Source: CBDAQD01 sp965275905
Lineage (GTDB): Bacteria; Pseudomonadota; Alphaproteobacteria; Rhizobiales; JAJFHC01
Direction: 5' to 3'
Assembly: GCA_965275905.1 (NCBI GenBank)
Contig: CBDHYJ010000082.1
Location: forward strand, 62,001-126,000
DNA: 64,000 nt
Part shown: piece by piece, positions 27,225 through 36,800 of the stretch
Position numbering within the stretch: the stretch's first letter is position 1
How the letters are laid out: each line of letters starts with the position of its first letter
Position numbers and translations under genes: made by a program
Notes under the pieces: generated by a model
The model's input: the letters and a program-made list of their open reading frames with translations, nothing else
What the model was told of the DNA's origin: nothing
The model's database searches: none

Positions 27225-27371
27225 GACATTCTCCCGTTTGATCGCGCTTCGACCGGCACGGCAATTGTCTCCTGCCGCAATCGGTCAAGCGCCTGTTTTA
27301 AATTCGAAGGGAAGTTCTATTCCGCAGCGGCGGAATCAGCAAACGGAAATGGCTGAAAACAGAATGTCGCC

Positions 27372-27548
27372 GGACCCGGAGACCAGATCCAGCGACACGG
27401 GTGTGTGTGAGTGCCCGCAAACTGCGGGCAGAGCAAAGTCGAAGCCTGGCGAATTGGCTTCGAGTACTGAAACTACTTACGAACAACTGCCCGTCCGGGC
27501 GGTGTGCGCTGCGTCCTTGCGCGGTGGACGCAAGACCCTGACGGGTCC
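27372..27548 (+). ncRNA. candidate structured RNA, about 177 bases
   Basis: In a 487-base gene-free gap, GGACCCG (27372-27378) pairs perfectly with CGGGTCC (27542-27548) and would close a domain. Inside are perfect hairpins TGCCCGCA-AAC-TGCGGGCA (27412-27430), TCGAAGCC/GGCTTCGA (27439-27463) and GCGTCC/GGACGC (27511-27531). A competing pair CGGGCAG/CTGCCCG (27425-27431 with 27487-27493) is possible. Size and closed-stem plan recall 6S RNA, but I could not confirm its consensus. It could also be a leader of the LysE-type gene. The strand is inferred from that downstream gene. Confidence 0.4.
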
Positions 27549-27624
27549 TAGACATATGGGGAGCGCCGCCGGGCGTTCAACCCGACCTATGCCGAAACTG
27601 CGCCGCCTGCCAGCGTCCCGCGAG

Positions 27625-27679
27625 ACTGTCCTTGCATCGATCAAAAAGGACAGTATTATTGACCTTTCTAATCTGTCCT
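27625..27679 (+). repeat. alternative hairpins upstream of the LysE-type gene
   Basis: ACTGTCCTT (27625-27633) pairs with AAGGACAGT (27646-27654), nine bases. The same AGGACAG (27647-27653) can instead pair with a second CTGTCCT (27673-27679). The two hairpins exclude each other. This could be an attenuator or riboswitch expression platform, or simply repeated operator half-sites, 33 bases before the gene. Confidence 0.45.
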
Positions 27680-27711
27680 GAACTTGAGTGCAGCAAGAAC
27701 GTTCCGGGGTC

Positions 27712-28311
27712 ATGCTTTACCTGTCATCCCTCATTCCGCTGGTGAGCTTTGCCGTGGTGGCTTCCGTGACGCCCGGGCCGAACGTGCTGATGATAGCGGC
27801 GTCGGGGGCGAACTTCGGTTTTCGCCGGTCGGTCTGGCACATGTTGGGCATCAGCGTCGGGTTCCCGGCGATGCTGCTGGCGCTGGGACTGGGGCTGGAC
27901 CAGGTATTCAAGGCATGGCCGGAGATCCACCAGGTCCTGAAGGTGCTTGGTACGGCCTATATGCTCTATCTTGCGTGGCGCATCGCGACGGCGTCGGAAT
28001 CAGGTTCCGCGGGCCGGCGCGGCAGACCGTTGTCCTTTCTTGAAGCGGCCCTGTTCCAGTGGGTCAATCCGAAGGCCTGGGTGATCGGCATAAGCGCTCT
28101 GGCCACCTTCACGACCGTGGGCGGCGAGCATCTGCGGGAGACGGTCGTGATCGCGGCCATTTTCATGCTGATTTCCATTCCCGCGCTCTGCGTGTGGTGC
28201 CTGTTCGGCACGGCAATCCGCGGTGTGCTGTCCTCGCCGGCGGCGCTGCGCACGTTCAACATCTCGATGGGATTGCTGTTGGCGGCGTCGATCGTTCTGC
28301 TCTATATCTGA
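27712..28311 (+). CDS. LysE/RhtB-family amino acid exporter
   Basis: Inner-membrane exporter of amino acids or related metabolites. From the ATG at 27712 the protein has 199 residues and about six membrane helices. It carries the family motif VTPGPNVLMIAASGANFG near residue 18, then KVLGTAYMLYLAWR near 75 and FQWVNPKAWVIGI near 115. An in-frame GTG at 27688 would add eight residues; neither start has a strong ribosome site. The serine/threonine dehydratase gene follows 37 bases later. Substrate unknown. Confidence 0.88.
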   Translation: MLYLSSLIPLVSFAVVASVTPGPNVLMIAASGANFGFRRSVWHMLGISVGFPAMLLALGLGLDQVFKAWPEIHQVLKVLGTAYMLYLAWRIATASESGSAGRRGRPLSFLEAALFQWVNPKAWVIGISALATFTTVGGEHLRETVVIAAIFMLISIPALCVWCLFGTAIRGVLSSPAALRTFNISMGLLLAASIVLLYI

Positions 28312-28348
28312 CCGCCTCGCCAATCCGACTTTGCCGGGAGTCAGGCCA

Positions 28349-29347
28349 ATGTCATCCCCCGAATTCCCTGTGACCATCGAAGACGTAAATGCCGCGGCTC
28401 GACGAATCGAGGGCAGCGCGGTGCGCACGCCTCTGTTGAACTCTCCAGCGCTCGACGAGCGCACCGGTGGCCGCATTCTGCTCAAGGCGGAAAACCTGCA
28501 GCGTACCGGGTCCTTCAAGTTTCGCGGGGCCTACAACAGAATTTCGCAGATCGACGCATCGTCTGCCGCCGCCGGTGTCGTCGCGTTTTCGTCCGGAAAC
28601 CATGCGCAGGGCGTTGCGGCTGCGGCGGCGCTTGCCGGCCTGCCGGCAACGATTGTCATGCCCACCGATTCGCCGGCCATAAAGCTGCGCAATACCAGGG
28701 GATACGGTGCAACCGTCGTCACCTACGACAGGGCCACCGAAGACCGGCAGGCCATAGCCGAACGTATCGCAGACGAGAGCGGTGCTGTTATTGTGCCGCC
28801 GTTCGACGATGTGGATATCATTGGAGGGCAGGGCACTGTCGGCCTCGAGATCACGGAGCAGGCAAAGCAGATGGGGCTCGTTCCCGACGCTGTGCTGGTC
28901 TGCTATGGAGGCGGCGGCCTCACGGCAGGTGTCTGCATCGCTGTCCATGACGCCTGTCCGGACGCGGAACTTTATGCTGTTGAACCGGCGGGCTTCGACG
29001 ATCTTGCGCGCTCACTGGCGTCGGGAAGTCTCGAAACAAACGAAAAGCTGAGCGGGTCGATCTGCGACGCCCTGCTTGCTCCGTCGTCCGGGGAAATGAC
29101 ATTCTCCATCAATCGGAGACTGTTGAGCGGCGGGCTGGTGGTCAGCGATGACGAGGTGCGTGCGGCGGTGGCTTACGCTTTCGAGACGCTGAAAGTTGTC
29201 GTGGAGCCGGGGGGCGCGGTGACGCTCGCCGCGATACTGAGCGGCAAGATCGATTGCCGTGACAAGGTGGTGGCCGCCACGCTCTCGGGCGGAAATGTCG
29301 ATGCCGGGTTGTTCTGCGATATCGTCGGCGACGGGCCCGCTATGTAA
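28349..29347 (+). CDS. PLP-dependent threonine/serine dehydratase
   Basis: Fold-type II PLP enzyme that deaminates threonine or serine (ilvA/tdcB-like; serine racemase-like relatives are possible). The ATG at 28349 gives 332 residues; the reading frame remains open upstream but only in the shadow of the exporter gene. The PLP lysine is Lys57 in GSFKFRGAYN. SSGNHAQGVA near 82 and the phosphate loop CYGGGGLTAG near 187 are diagnostic. No C-terminal ACT domain, so it is the short, unregulated or catabolic type. It overlaps the convergent CheZ-like gene by eight bases. Confidence 0.9.
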   Translation: MSSPEFPVTIEDVNAAARRIEGSAVRTPLLNSPALDERTGGRILLKAENLQRTGSFKFRGAYNRISQIDASSAAAGVVAFSSGNHAQGVAAAAALAGLPATIVMPTDSPAIKLRNTRGYGATVVTYDRATEDRQAIAERIADESGAVIVPPFDDVDIIGGQGTVGLEITEQAKQMGLVPDAVLVCYGGGGLTAGVCIAVHDACPDAELYAVEPAGFDDLARSLASGSLETNEKLSGSICDALLAPSSGEMTFSINRRLLSGGLVVSDDEVRAAVAYAFETLKVVVEPGGAVTLAAILSGKIDCRDKVVAATLSGGNVDAGLFCDIVGDGPAM

Positions 29348-30323
29348 ACAGGGCCGTCTTTTCGTCCTGGCTCAACCCTTCAATGTCCGATGCGGATACG
29401 CTCCGGTCGTCAATCGATTCCGCGGCGGAGGCGGACAGGAGTTGCGGCGCCGACGCATTCAATTCAGGATTGCCGTTCTCCGGCTCCTCGGGCTCGTCAT
29501 CGACGACCCACAGGTTGGAGTCGTCCGATTCTTCCGGCTCGTGTGCCTCCTCATCTCCCTCGGCCTCGACCGGTTCGATGGGTACCGGCGCCGGGAGCGC
29601 CGCCTTGGAGGCATCCGAGGCGTGTTCCGCGGCTTCGAACATGAGATCGTCGACGGTGTCCTGATTGATCGCGACATGAGCCTGCAGATAGCTGTCGGTG
29701 ATTTCGAGATCGTCGGACCGCTCGCTCTGATCGATCAGGGAGTCATCACCCCAGATCTCGATCATGGAGTTCAGGCGTTCCTCGATGTAGCCAAGGACAT
29801 GGACCACCTTGGCGATCCTCTGGCCGGTAAGGTCCTGGAAGTCGCAGGCGCTGAAAATGTCGGTCGCGAATTGTTCAAGGCGATCACAGTCGCCGTCGCC
29901 CGCCTCGGAGTCGCGCATACGCCAGACCATCTCCTGCACGCCTTCGGCGCCGGCCAGGATCTTGTAGGTGGCTTCCTCTGTTGCGGTGACGACAGAGCCG
30001 AGTTCGTCGGCGACGCTGGTGAGCTGCGATTCGCCGCCGTCCTTGGGCGCGATTGCTGCAATATCGAGACGTGTCTGGGCGATCTCCGATGCCATCTCCA
30101 TCAGATCGAACCGGACCTGTTCATGCTCGAGGCCCGCAGCAGGCTGTTCCACCGCCCGTTCCAGCTTCTTGATGGCATCGAGCAGGATTACGGTGTCCGA
30201 ATTTCGGTTACGCCTGGCGAATTCGGAGAGGAACCAACGGCCGCGCTGCGTCTCCATGACGGCGGCTTCGATGGCGTCATAGTCCTCTTCCGCCAACGGC
30301 GTCGGCACTTTGTTTTCTGTCAT
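29340..30323 (-). CDS. CheZ-family protein phosphatase
   Basis: Likely phosphatase of a CheY-type response regulator. The 327-residue protein (ATG 30323; a TTG eight codons upstream is less likely) has a long helical region (about 20-200). The CheZ signature IFSACDFQDLTGQRIAKVV is near 155-175, with the Asp and Gln used in dephosphorylation. The C-terminal third (about 225-327) is acidic and Pro/Glu-rich, as in the disordered linker of CheZ, and ends in a short helix that may bind CheY. No chemotaxis operon is adjacent, so its partner is unknown. Confidence 0.85.
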   Translation of the reverse strand: MTENKVPTPLAEEDYDAIEAAVMETQRGRWFLSEFARRNRNSDTVILLDAIKKLERAVEQPAAGLEHEQVRFDLMEMASEIAQTRLDIAAIAPKDGGESQLTSVADELGSVVTATEEATYKILAGAEGVQEMVWRMRDSEAGDGDCDRLEQFATDIFSACDFQDLTGQRIAKVVHVLGYIEERLNSMIEIWGDDSLIDQSERSDDLEITDSYLQAHVAINQDTVDDLMFEAAEHASDASKAALPAPVPIEPVEAEGDEEAHEPEESDDSNLWVVDDEPEEPENGNPELNASAPQLLSASAAESIDDRSVSASDIEGLSQDEKTALFT

Positions 30324-30505
30324 CTTTGCGCACCCGTTCTGGCCCAAATCGCCCCCGCAATCGGGTCAAATCGTCAGAAATTGAGCCTGAAGTGTCTCCG
30401 AAATAGGTTAGTGATTGGTTTAACTATAGTTTTCGCGTGTTACTGCGTGTTTCGGGGTGTTCCGGACGTCCCGAATCGCCTTGTCCATACCGTTAGGCCG
30501 CAAAT

Positions 30506-31708
30506 ATGACCGCAATGAGTTTCGGTATCAGGGTCGCCTGCTTTTTCGCCGCCTGGTTTCTGGCGCTCGGTATCTACCTGCCGTTCTTTCCCGTCTGGCT
30601 GAAGGCGCAGAATCTGAGCGATACAGAAGTTGCCCTTGTGCTGGCCACCCCGATGGTGCGCATCGTTGCCGGTCCGGCGCTCTCGTTCCTTGCCGACAAG
30701 TTCAATGACAGGCGGCTGGCGGTGGTCATTCTGGGGTTCTGCACACTTGCCGGCTTTGCCGCGCTAGCCATCGCGGACGGCTTCTGGGCAATCTTCCTGA
30801 TCTGTCTCGTGATCGCGGTCTTCTGGAATTCGACGCTTCCCATTGCCGACACGATCGCCGTTGCAGGGAGTCAGGACTTCGGGATCGACTACGGCCGGAT
30901 GAGGCTGTGGGGATCGCTGGCCTTCATCGGCGGGAGCCTCGGGGCAGGGGTCGTGCTGACGCGCATGGCGGGAGAGGCCGTGTTGTGGATGCTGATCGGC
31001 GTCCAGGTTCTTGCTGTCCTGTCCGCGCTGGCGCTGCCGCGCTCCGGCGCTGACGGAGCGGCGGTTCAGGAAAAATCGGAATCGCTGCGCCTGGTCGAGC
31101 TCGCGCCGCTCTTCAAGAGTGCTGTGTTTCCGGCCTTTCTGATCGCGGCGGCGCTCACGCAGGCCACCCACGCCATGTATTACGCATTCGGCACGCTTCA
31201 CTGGCAGAGCCTGGACATCGACGACACGTCGATTGGTGTTCTCTGGTCGATCGGCGTTATCGCCGAGGTTGTCCTGTTTGCGTTTTCCGGCCGGGCCGTG
31301 GCCTGGCTTGCGCCCATCGGCCTGCTTCTGGCCGGTGCGATTGCAGGCATTGTCCGCTGGACCATCATGGCGTTCGATCCCGGTGTCGCGGTTCTCGTGG
31401 CGGTGCAGGTGCTTCATGCAGCAACTTTCGGCGCCAGCCACCTGAGCGTGATGCACTTCATCGGGCGTTCGGTGCCAAGGCGGATGCAGGCCACCGCGAT
31501 GGGCCTCTATTCCGCGTTGTCCGCCGGCATTCTGCTTTCAGGCTTTATTGCTCTCAGCGGACCGATCTATCAATCCTTCTCGGGCATGGCCTATCTCGCG
31601 ATGACCGGCGCGGCCGTTGCCGCACTCTGGATCGGTCTTTTCCTCAAGTCGAGGATGCCTCCGGCATCTCGCTCTAGCCCCAAAGGCGACTCGGCGGCGG
31701 TGACATGA
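30506..31708 (+). CDS. MFS transporter, phenylpropionate/nucleoside permease-like
   Basis: Twelve-helix major facilitator of 400 residues, resembling the MFS_1-like group (HcaT, LacY-related). The start MSFGIRVACFFAAWFLALGI places helix 1 immediately, and LATPMVRIVAGPALSFLADKF near 48 is the loop 2-3 motif. Two halves are separated by a charged loop near 190. The 3' end overlaps the convergent epimerase gene by 35 bases. Substrate unknown. Confidence 0.87.
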   Translation: MTAMSFGIRVACFFAAWFLALGIYLPFFPVWLKAQNLSDTEVALVLATPMVRIVAGPALSFLADKFNDRRLAVVILGFCTLAGFAALAIADGFWAIFLICLVIAVFWNSTLPIADTIAVAGSQDFGIDYGRMRLWGSLAFIGGSLGAGVVLTRMAGEAVLWMLIGVQVLAVLSALALPRSGADGAAVQEKSESLRLVELAPLFKSAVFPAFLIAAALTQATHAMYYAFGTLHWQSLDIDDTSIGVLWSIGVIAEVVLFAFSGRAVAWLAPIGLLLAGAIAGIVRWTIMAFDPGVAVLVAVQVLHAATFGASHLSVMHFIGRSVPRRMQATAMGLYSALSAGILLSGFIALSGPIYQSFSGMAYLAMTGAAVAALWIGLFLKSRMPPASRSSPKGDSAAVT

Positions 31709-32663
31709 CACTGCCGTCGAACGTTATGGCCGGATCGCGATCCCGGGCCAGCAGCAGGGGGCCATCAAGATCGACAACGCTTGCCTTCTGGGCAACGAGC
31801 ATCGCCGGTGCCATGGCAAGCGAGGTTGCAAGCATGCACCCCACCATCACTGTCATCCCTGCGTCTGTCGCGGCATCCGCAAGTGCCAGGGCTTCGGTGA
31901 GACCTCCGGTCTTGTCGAGCTTGATGTTGATGGCATCGTACTTGCCGACAAGTCTGTCGAAATCCTTGAGGCTGTGGGCTGATTCATCCGCGCACACCGT
32001 TACCGGCCGCGGCAGGTCGCGCAGGATGTCATCGTTTTCCGACGGCAGGGGCTGTTCAACCAGTTCGACGGCGGTTTCGACGCAGACATCCATCAACTCT
32101 TCAAACTGGTCCGGATGCCATCCTTCGTTGGCGTCGATGATGAGCCTTGCGCCGGGCGCCGCCGCCCGGATGGCCCGCAGCCGTTCAGCATCCTGATCAC
32201 CGCCGAGTTTCAGTTTGAGCAGCGGCCTTGAAGCGGCGTTTGCGGCGCTCGTAGCCATTGCTTCAGGCGTATCGAGACTGAGTGTATATGCTGTCGTCAC
32301 GGGCCGGAGGCCGTCCATGCCGGCCAGGTCCCATGCCCGTGTGCCGCTTCGCTTGGACTCGAGATCCCAGAAAGCACAGTCCAGGGCATTGCGTGCGGCT
32401 CCCGGCGGCATGGCATCCTGGAGTTGCTCACGGGTCATGCCATTCGCGACCTCGGCCTCGTGAGCCATGATGTCGGCAATGACACCCTCGATGCTTTCAC
32501 CGTAGCGCGGGTAGGGAACACATTCGCCATGGCCGACAATGTCGCCGTCGGTGAGGGTTGCAACAACGACGTCTGCGGTCGTCTTTGTCCCGCGGGAAAT
32601 GGTGAAGCTGCCGGCGATCGGCCAGCTTTCGGTTTTCGCTGCCAGCCGGGGTCCGTCGCTCAT
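31674..32663 (-). CDS. dgcA: enolase-superfamily epimerase (DgcA / dipeptide epimerase)
   Basis: A 329-residue muconate-lactonising-type enolase-superfamily protein. Catalytic lysines are Lys150-Leu-Lys152 (KLKL), metal ligands Asp177, Glu203 and Asp226 (IDANEGW, VEQP, ADES), and the second base is Lys248 (INIKLDK). These are the Ala-D/L-Glu dipeptide epimerase signatures. Its four-base overlap with a DUF1611 gene matches the described DgcN-DgcA pair, in which DgcA epimerises N-acetyl-D-glutamate to the L form. That assignment rests on gene pairing; a muropeptide dipeptide epimerase role remains possible. Confidence 0.82.
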   Translation of the reverse strand: MSDGPRLAAKTESWPIAGSFTISRGTKTTADVVVATLTDGDIVGHGECVPYPRYGESIEGVIADIMAHEAEVANGMTREQLQDAMPPGAARNALDCAFWDLESKRSGTRAWDLAGMDGLRPVTTAYTLSLDTPEAMATSAANAASRPLLKLKLGGDQDAERLRAIRAAAPGARLIIDANEGWHPDQFEELMDVCVETAVELVEQPLPSENDDILRDLPRPVTVCADESAHSLKDFDRLVGKYDAINIKLDKTGGLTEALALADAATDAGMTVMVGCMLATSLAMAPAMLVAQKASVVDLDGPLLLARDRDPAITFDGSVMSPPPSRLWG

Positions 32664-33670
32664 TTGCCGTATATCTCGGCCACCAGGTCAACGATCGGCC
32701 CGACGCCACCCCGCATCGGATCCACCGCCGGAAGCCCGTATTCTCCGGAAGTCTGTTCAAGCGTGGAGGCCGCTGCGGCATCGTCGAGCGCCGCCGTGTT
32801 CACCGCGATGCCCACGCAGCGGATGTCGGGATTGGTCAGGCTGCCGTTTGCGATCACCCGCTCAATGACCTGTCCGACAGTGGGCAGGGAGTGTTCGACG
32901 CCTCGCATCTTTGTACGGGTGGGCTCGTGGCACACCACGAACGCATCCGGCTGCGAGCCGTGCAGCAGGCCCATGGTCACGCCGGCGAAAGAGGGGTGAA
33001 ACAGGGAGCCCTGACCTTCGACCACGTCCCAGTGATCGGGTTCGTTGGCGGGGGTCAGCCATTCAGCGGCGCCGGAAATGAAGTCGGCGACCACAGCGTC
33101 TATGGCAACGCCCCGGCCCGAGATGAAAACACCTGTCTGGCCGGTTGCGCAGAAGTCCGCGTTCATGCCGCGTGCACGCATCTCGCGCTCAAGGGCAAGA
33201 GCCGCGTACTTCTTGCCGACGGAGCAGTCGGTGCCCACGGTCAAAAGCCGGAGCCCGGGGCGCTTCGTGCCCTGGCCCGTGGCGAATTTCATGTCGGAGA
33301 AGCGGACGTCGTGCAGCGCCCGGCCGCCGCGCTCGGCTGCCGCGGCTATTTCGGGGACCGAGGACAGCCGGGTATGCAGACCGGTTGCGATGTCGAGACC
33401 GGACTCGAGCGCGTCGACGATCGTCCTGATCCAATGGTCAGGCAGCACGCCGCCAGCATTGACGACGCCGACGACCATTGTCTTTGCGCCCCGGCTGGCT
33501 GCATCTGCGATCGACAGGTCTTCCAGACCGAGGTCGGCGTTGCAGCCATCGAGCCTCAGTTGGCCCAGGCACCACTCTGGGCGCCAGTCGACAATGCCCT
33601 GGGCCGTTTTTGCCGCCAGCTGATCGTGCACATCGCCCAGAAAGAGAAGATATGGATGACTGATATCCAT
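32660..33670 (-). CDS. dgcN: DUF1611 protein, DgcN-like N-acetyltransferase
   Basis: A 336-residue DUF1611 family member with an N-terminal domain (about 1-130) and a P-loop-like C-terminal domain opening at TVGTDCSVGKKYAALAL (near 155). The conserved VEGQGSLFHPSFAGVT follows near 226 and HEPTRTKMRG near 258. DUF1611 proteins paired with an enolase-superfamily gene have been described as DgcN, which N-acetylates D-glutamate for catabolism. The stop overlaps the next start by four bases, so the two are surely co-translated. The P-loop resemblance is unusual for an acetyltransferase. Confidence 0.8.
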   Translation of the reverse strand: MDISHPYLLFLGDVHDQLAAKTAQGIVDWRPEWCLGQLRLDGCNADLGLEDLSIADAASRGAKTMVVGVVNAGGVLPDHWIRTIVDALESGLDIATGLHTRLSSVPEIAAAAERGGRALHDVRFSDMKFATGQGTKRPGLRLLTVGTDCSVGKKYAALALEREMRARGMNADFCATGQTGVFISGRGVAIDAVVADFISGAAEWLTPANEPDHWDVVEGQGSLFHPSFAGVTMGLLHGSQPDAFVVCHEPTRTKMRGVEHSLPTVGQVIERVIANGSLTNPDIRCVGIAVNTAALDDAAAASTLEQTSGEYGLPAVDPMRGGVGPIVDLVAEIYGK

Positions 33671-33816
33671 CTGTGTCCCCGCACTCGGAATGTCGCCAAG
33701 AGGCGTTACTTAAAGCCCGCCGCACCTGTCGTGCAAGCGGTATCTTCTTGTCGGCGGGAGAGGATTGGGAAGGAAAGACCCGCGCACCAATTGTAGGAGG
33801 TGCGCGGGAAATCCAA

Positions 33817-36800
33817 TCAGGTCATCTTGCCACTGGCGTGGGCGAGCATGAGGTAGACCTTGCCTGTCTCGGAGGACAGATAGGTCTCGACCAGCATGTT
33901 GTCGCGATCGTTCTCGGCGACCGAGTCGAGCAGGCGCTCGAAGTCGTCGACATACCGGTCGACGTCCTCGCGGAAGTCGTGATCCTTGCGGTACTTGCGA
34001 GCGATCTCGTCGAACAACCGCTGCCCGCGCATGGAGTAGAGGCGGCGCGTGAAAACGTTGCGTTCGCCGTTCTGGTAGCGGACCCAGAGCTCTTCAGGGA
34101 CCTTATGGTCGAGCGACCGGACAAGATCGACCGAAAGTGAGTTAAGCGTCTCGACAATATGAAGGGCGAGGCGCGGCACTTCTGGCGAATTGCCGGTTCC
34201 GACCGGGGTTGCCGTCTGGCTGCTTTTGCCGGGACGCTCCGAAAGTGCGGGAAGCGTCTCTTCCTCGCGGGATGCCGCAGCCAGCAAATCCGGCAAGCCC
34301 CAACGGCCATCGTCGCTTCCACGCAGTTCCGCGTCGGCGCTCTGGCCAGAGCTCGCAGCACTTGCACTGCGCGGCGCAGGTTCCGGAGCCGGCTGTACAG
34401 ACCGCAGCGGCGGTGCCTGGGTTTGGGGGGCTGCAGCCGGTGTCTGAGACCTTGCGGTGAAGGACGACGCGCTGGCCGCGACCCGCTCACGTTCACCGGT
34501 CGATGCTGCGGGCTCCTGGGACGGCGAAGAAACGTCGAGAATATTGGTGTGACGCTTCACGACATCGGACAGAGCGTTGAGCGCGGTAATCTGATCGGCG
34601 ACGACCTTGCGCATGGCGGCCGCATTTTCCTTCGTCTCAGCCGGCAGTTCGAACACGGCCTTGCGGAGCTCGTTGCGGGCGTCGGACAGTTCCTTGTTCA
34701 TGTCCTCGGCTGCGGTACGCATCTCGGTGGTCGACTTGCTGAACTGCTCGGTCGTCTCGGCCATGTTCTCGCGCATCGTGCGCACCGTTTCCTCGTAGCG
34801 GTCACGGAGTGCCTCGACGGTTGCCGCAAGTTCGTCTCCAGCGCTTGACTTCAGGCGATCAAGTTCGCCCTGGAACGTCTCCGTGGTGGCAATTGCGTTG
34901 TTGCTGAGAATGTCGGCAACCTCGCGTGCCCGCTGCTCGGCCGTTGAGAGAGAGTCCTCGACGAGGCCGACGTAGCTGCGCATCAGCGAGTCAATGTCCT
35001 CGGCCTTGACCATCAGGCTTTCGACCATGTTCGAGAGTGCGCTTTCGCGGCCACCGAAGATGCCGTCGAGGTCCGTTCCGATGGAGCCGACGCTGTTCTC
35101 GACAATCTTGGAAACATTCTCCAGGCGCGAGGCGATATCCTCACTCGTTGATTCAAGGCGGCCCGTCAGGTGTGAGCTCGCCTGCTCAAGGTGACCGCCC
35201 AGGCTCGAGCCGGCTTCCTCGAGACGGCTACTCAGTTGCGAGCTGGCATCTTCAAGGCTGCCGCTCAGCTGTGTGCTGGCCTCGCCAAGCCGGCTGCTGA
35301 GCGACTGCGCCGCCTCGTCAAGGCGGGCGTACATCTGGTTGCCCGACTGCTCGACTGCCGAGGAAATCTCGGTACTGGTCGAATTCAGGTGGTCGAACAA
35401 ACGTGCGCCGGACTGCTCGAGGGCCGTGGTCACGGACTGTCCGGATTCCTCAAGCCGCTCGAGAAGCTCCGCACCGTAATCCTGCAGCGCGCGCGTGAAG
35501 GATCCGCTGGTGCCCTCGATGCGTTCGAACAGGTTGCTGCCAAGCGAATCGATGGCATCGCCGAAACCGTCGCGGGCCTTGTCGATCCGGTCGGTCATCT
35601 GCGAAGTGGTTGTCTCGATCGCGCCGGCAATGTGATTGCTGGTCGTCTCAAGCTGCTCGAATGTGCGGCTGCTGGTCGCCTCGATCGTTTGCGTGATCTC
35701 GTTCGCAACCTGCTCAAGACGCTGCGTCGTGGTATCGCCGGTGCTCTCGATGGAGCCGGTGATATTGCCGCTGACGGTTTCGAGGCGGCTGAAGATACTG
35801 GTCCCGATCGACTCGATCGTGTTCGTGACACCGGTCGACGTGTTCTCCAGATGCTCCGCAATGGCGCGGCCGTTCTGGTCAAGCTCGTGGCTGATACTCG
35901 ACGTGGTTTCGTTCAAACGCTCTGAGATGGCCGTACCGGTCTGCTCGAGAGCCGTTGTCACATCGCTCGATGTCGTTTCGAGCTGGAGCGAGATCTGGGC
36001 ACCGGTCCGGGTCAGCTGTTCGGAAATGGAGCCGGTGGTGGCTGCGATCTTGTCTGCGACATCCGTGCTCGTCGAGGCCAGCCTGTTGTTCATCTCCGCG
36101 CTGGCGTGATCGAGACGGGCGAAAACCTGCTCGCTGGTCTCATCAAGCTTGTCGGTGATGTTCACGCTGGTGGACTCCAGCCGCGCGTTCATTTCGGCGC
36201 TCACCTGATCAAGTCGTGTGAAGACACGGCCCGTCGTGGTTTCCAGCCGCTCGGTCATCTCGACGCTGGCATGTTCCAGATGCTCGAAGATCTGAGAGCG
36301 TGCGTTCTCGACGCGGTCGGTAAACTCGCCGCTGGCGGAAAGCAGTTTTTCCGTTATGGCGCCGCCACTTACCTCAATTTGCTGCATCAGGTCCGCACTT
36401 GAGTTCTCGAACTGATCGATCACATCCGTGCTGGTCTGCTTCATGCGGTTGGCGACGTCGGTGCTCGACGTCCGCAGCATATGCGTGATCTCGCCACCGG
36501 CTTCGCGCAATTGCTGCGTGATGTGAACACTGGTGCGCTCGAGACGCTGCGAAAGCTCGGTATTCGCTTCATCAAAGCCGGTGGTCGCCTTTGACAGAGC
36601 CTCGCCCTGCAGCGAGAGCTGCTCACTGAACGACCGGATATCGTGCAGCACGGTGCCGGAAAGCTGCTCGAGGCGGCCGGCCTGCTGGGCGATCTGGTCG
36701 CTGGCTCCGCTGGCTTCCTCGGCGATCGCGTTAATCGAACTGGTAAGCTCGCGTGTTGTCTGCTTCAGGCCCTTTTCGAGAGCGTCAAGGCTTGCCTGCG

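Noticed and set aside
35092..36576. CRISPR or recent tandem DNA repeat
   Set aside because: The 33-base periodicity is coding and the DNA copies are strongly diverged, with no identical repeats or spacers.
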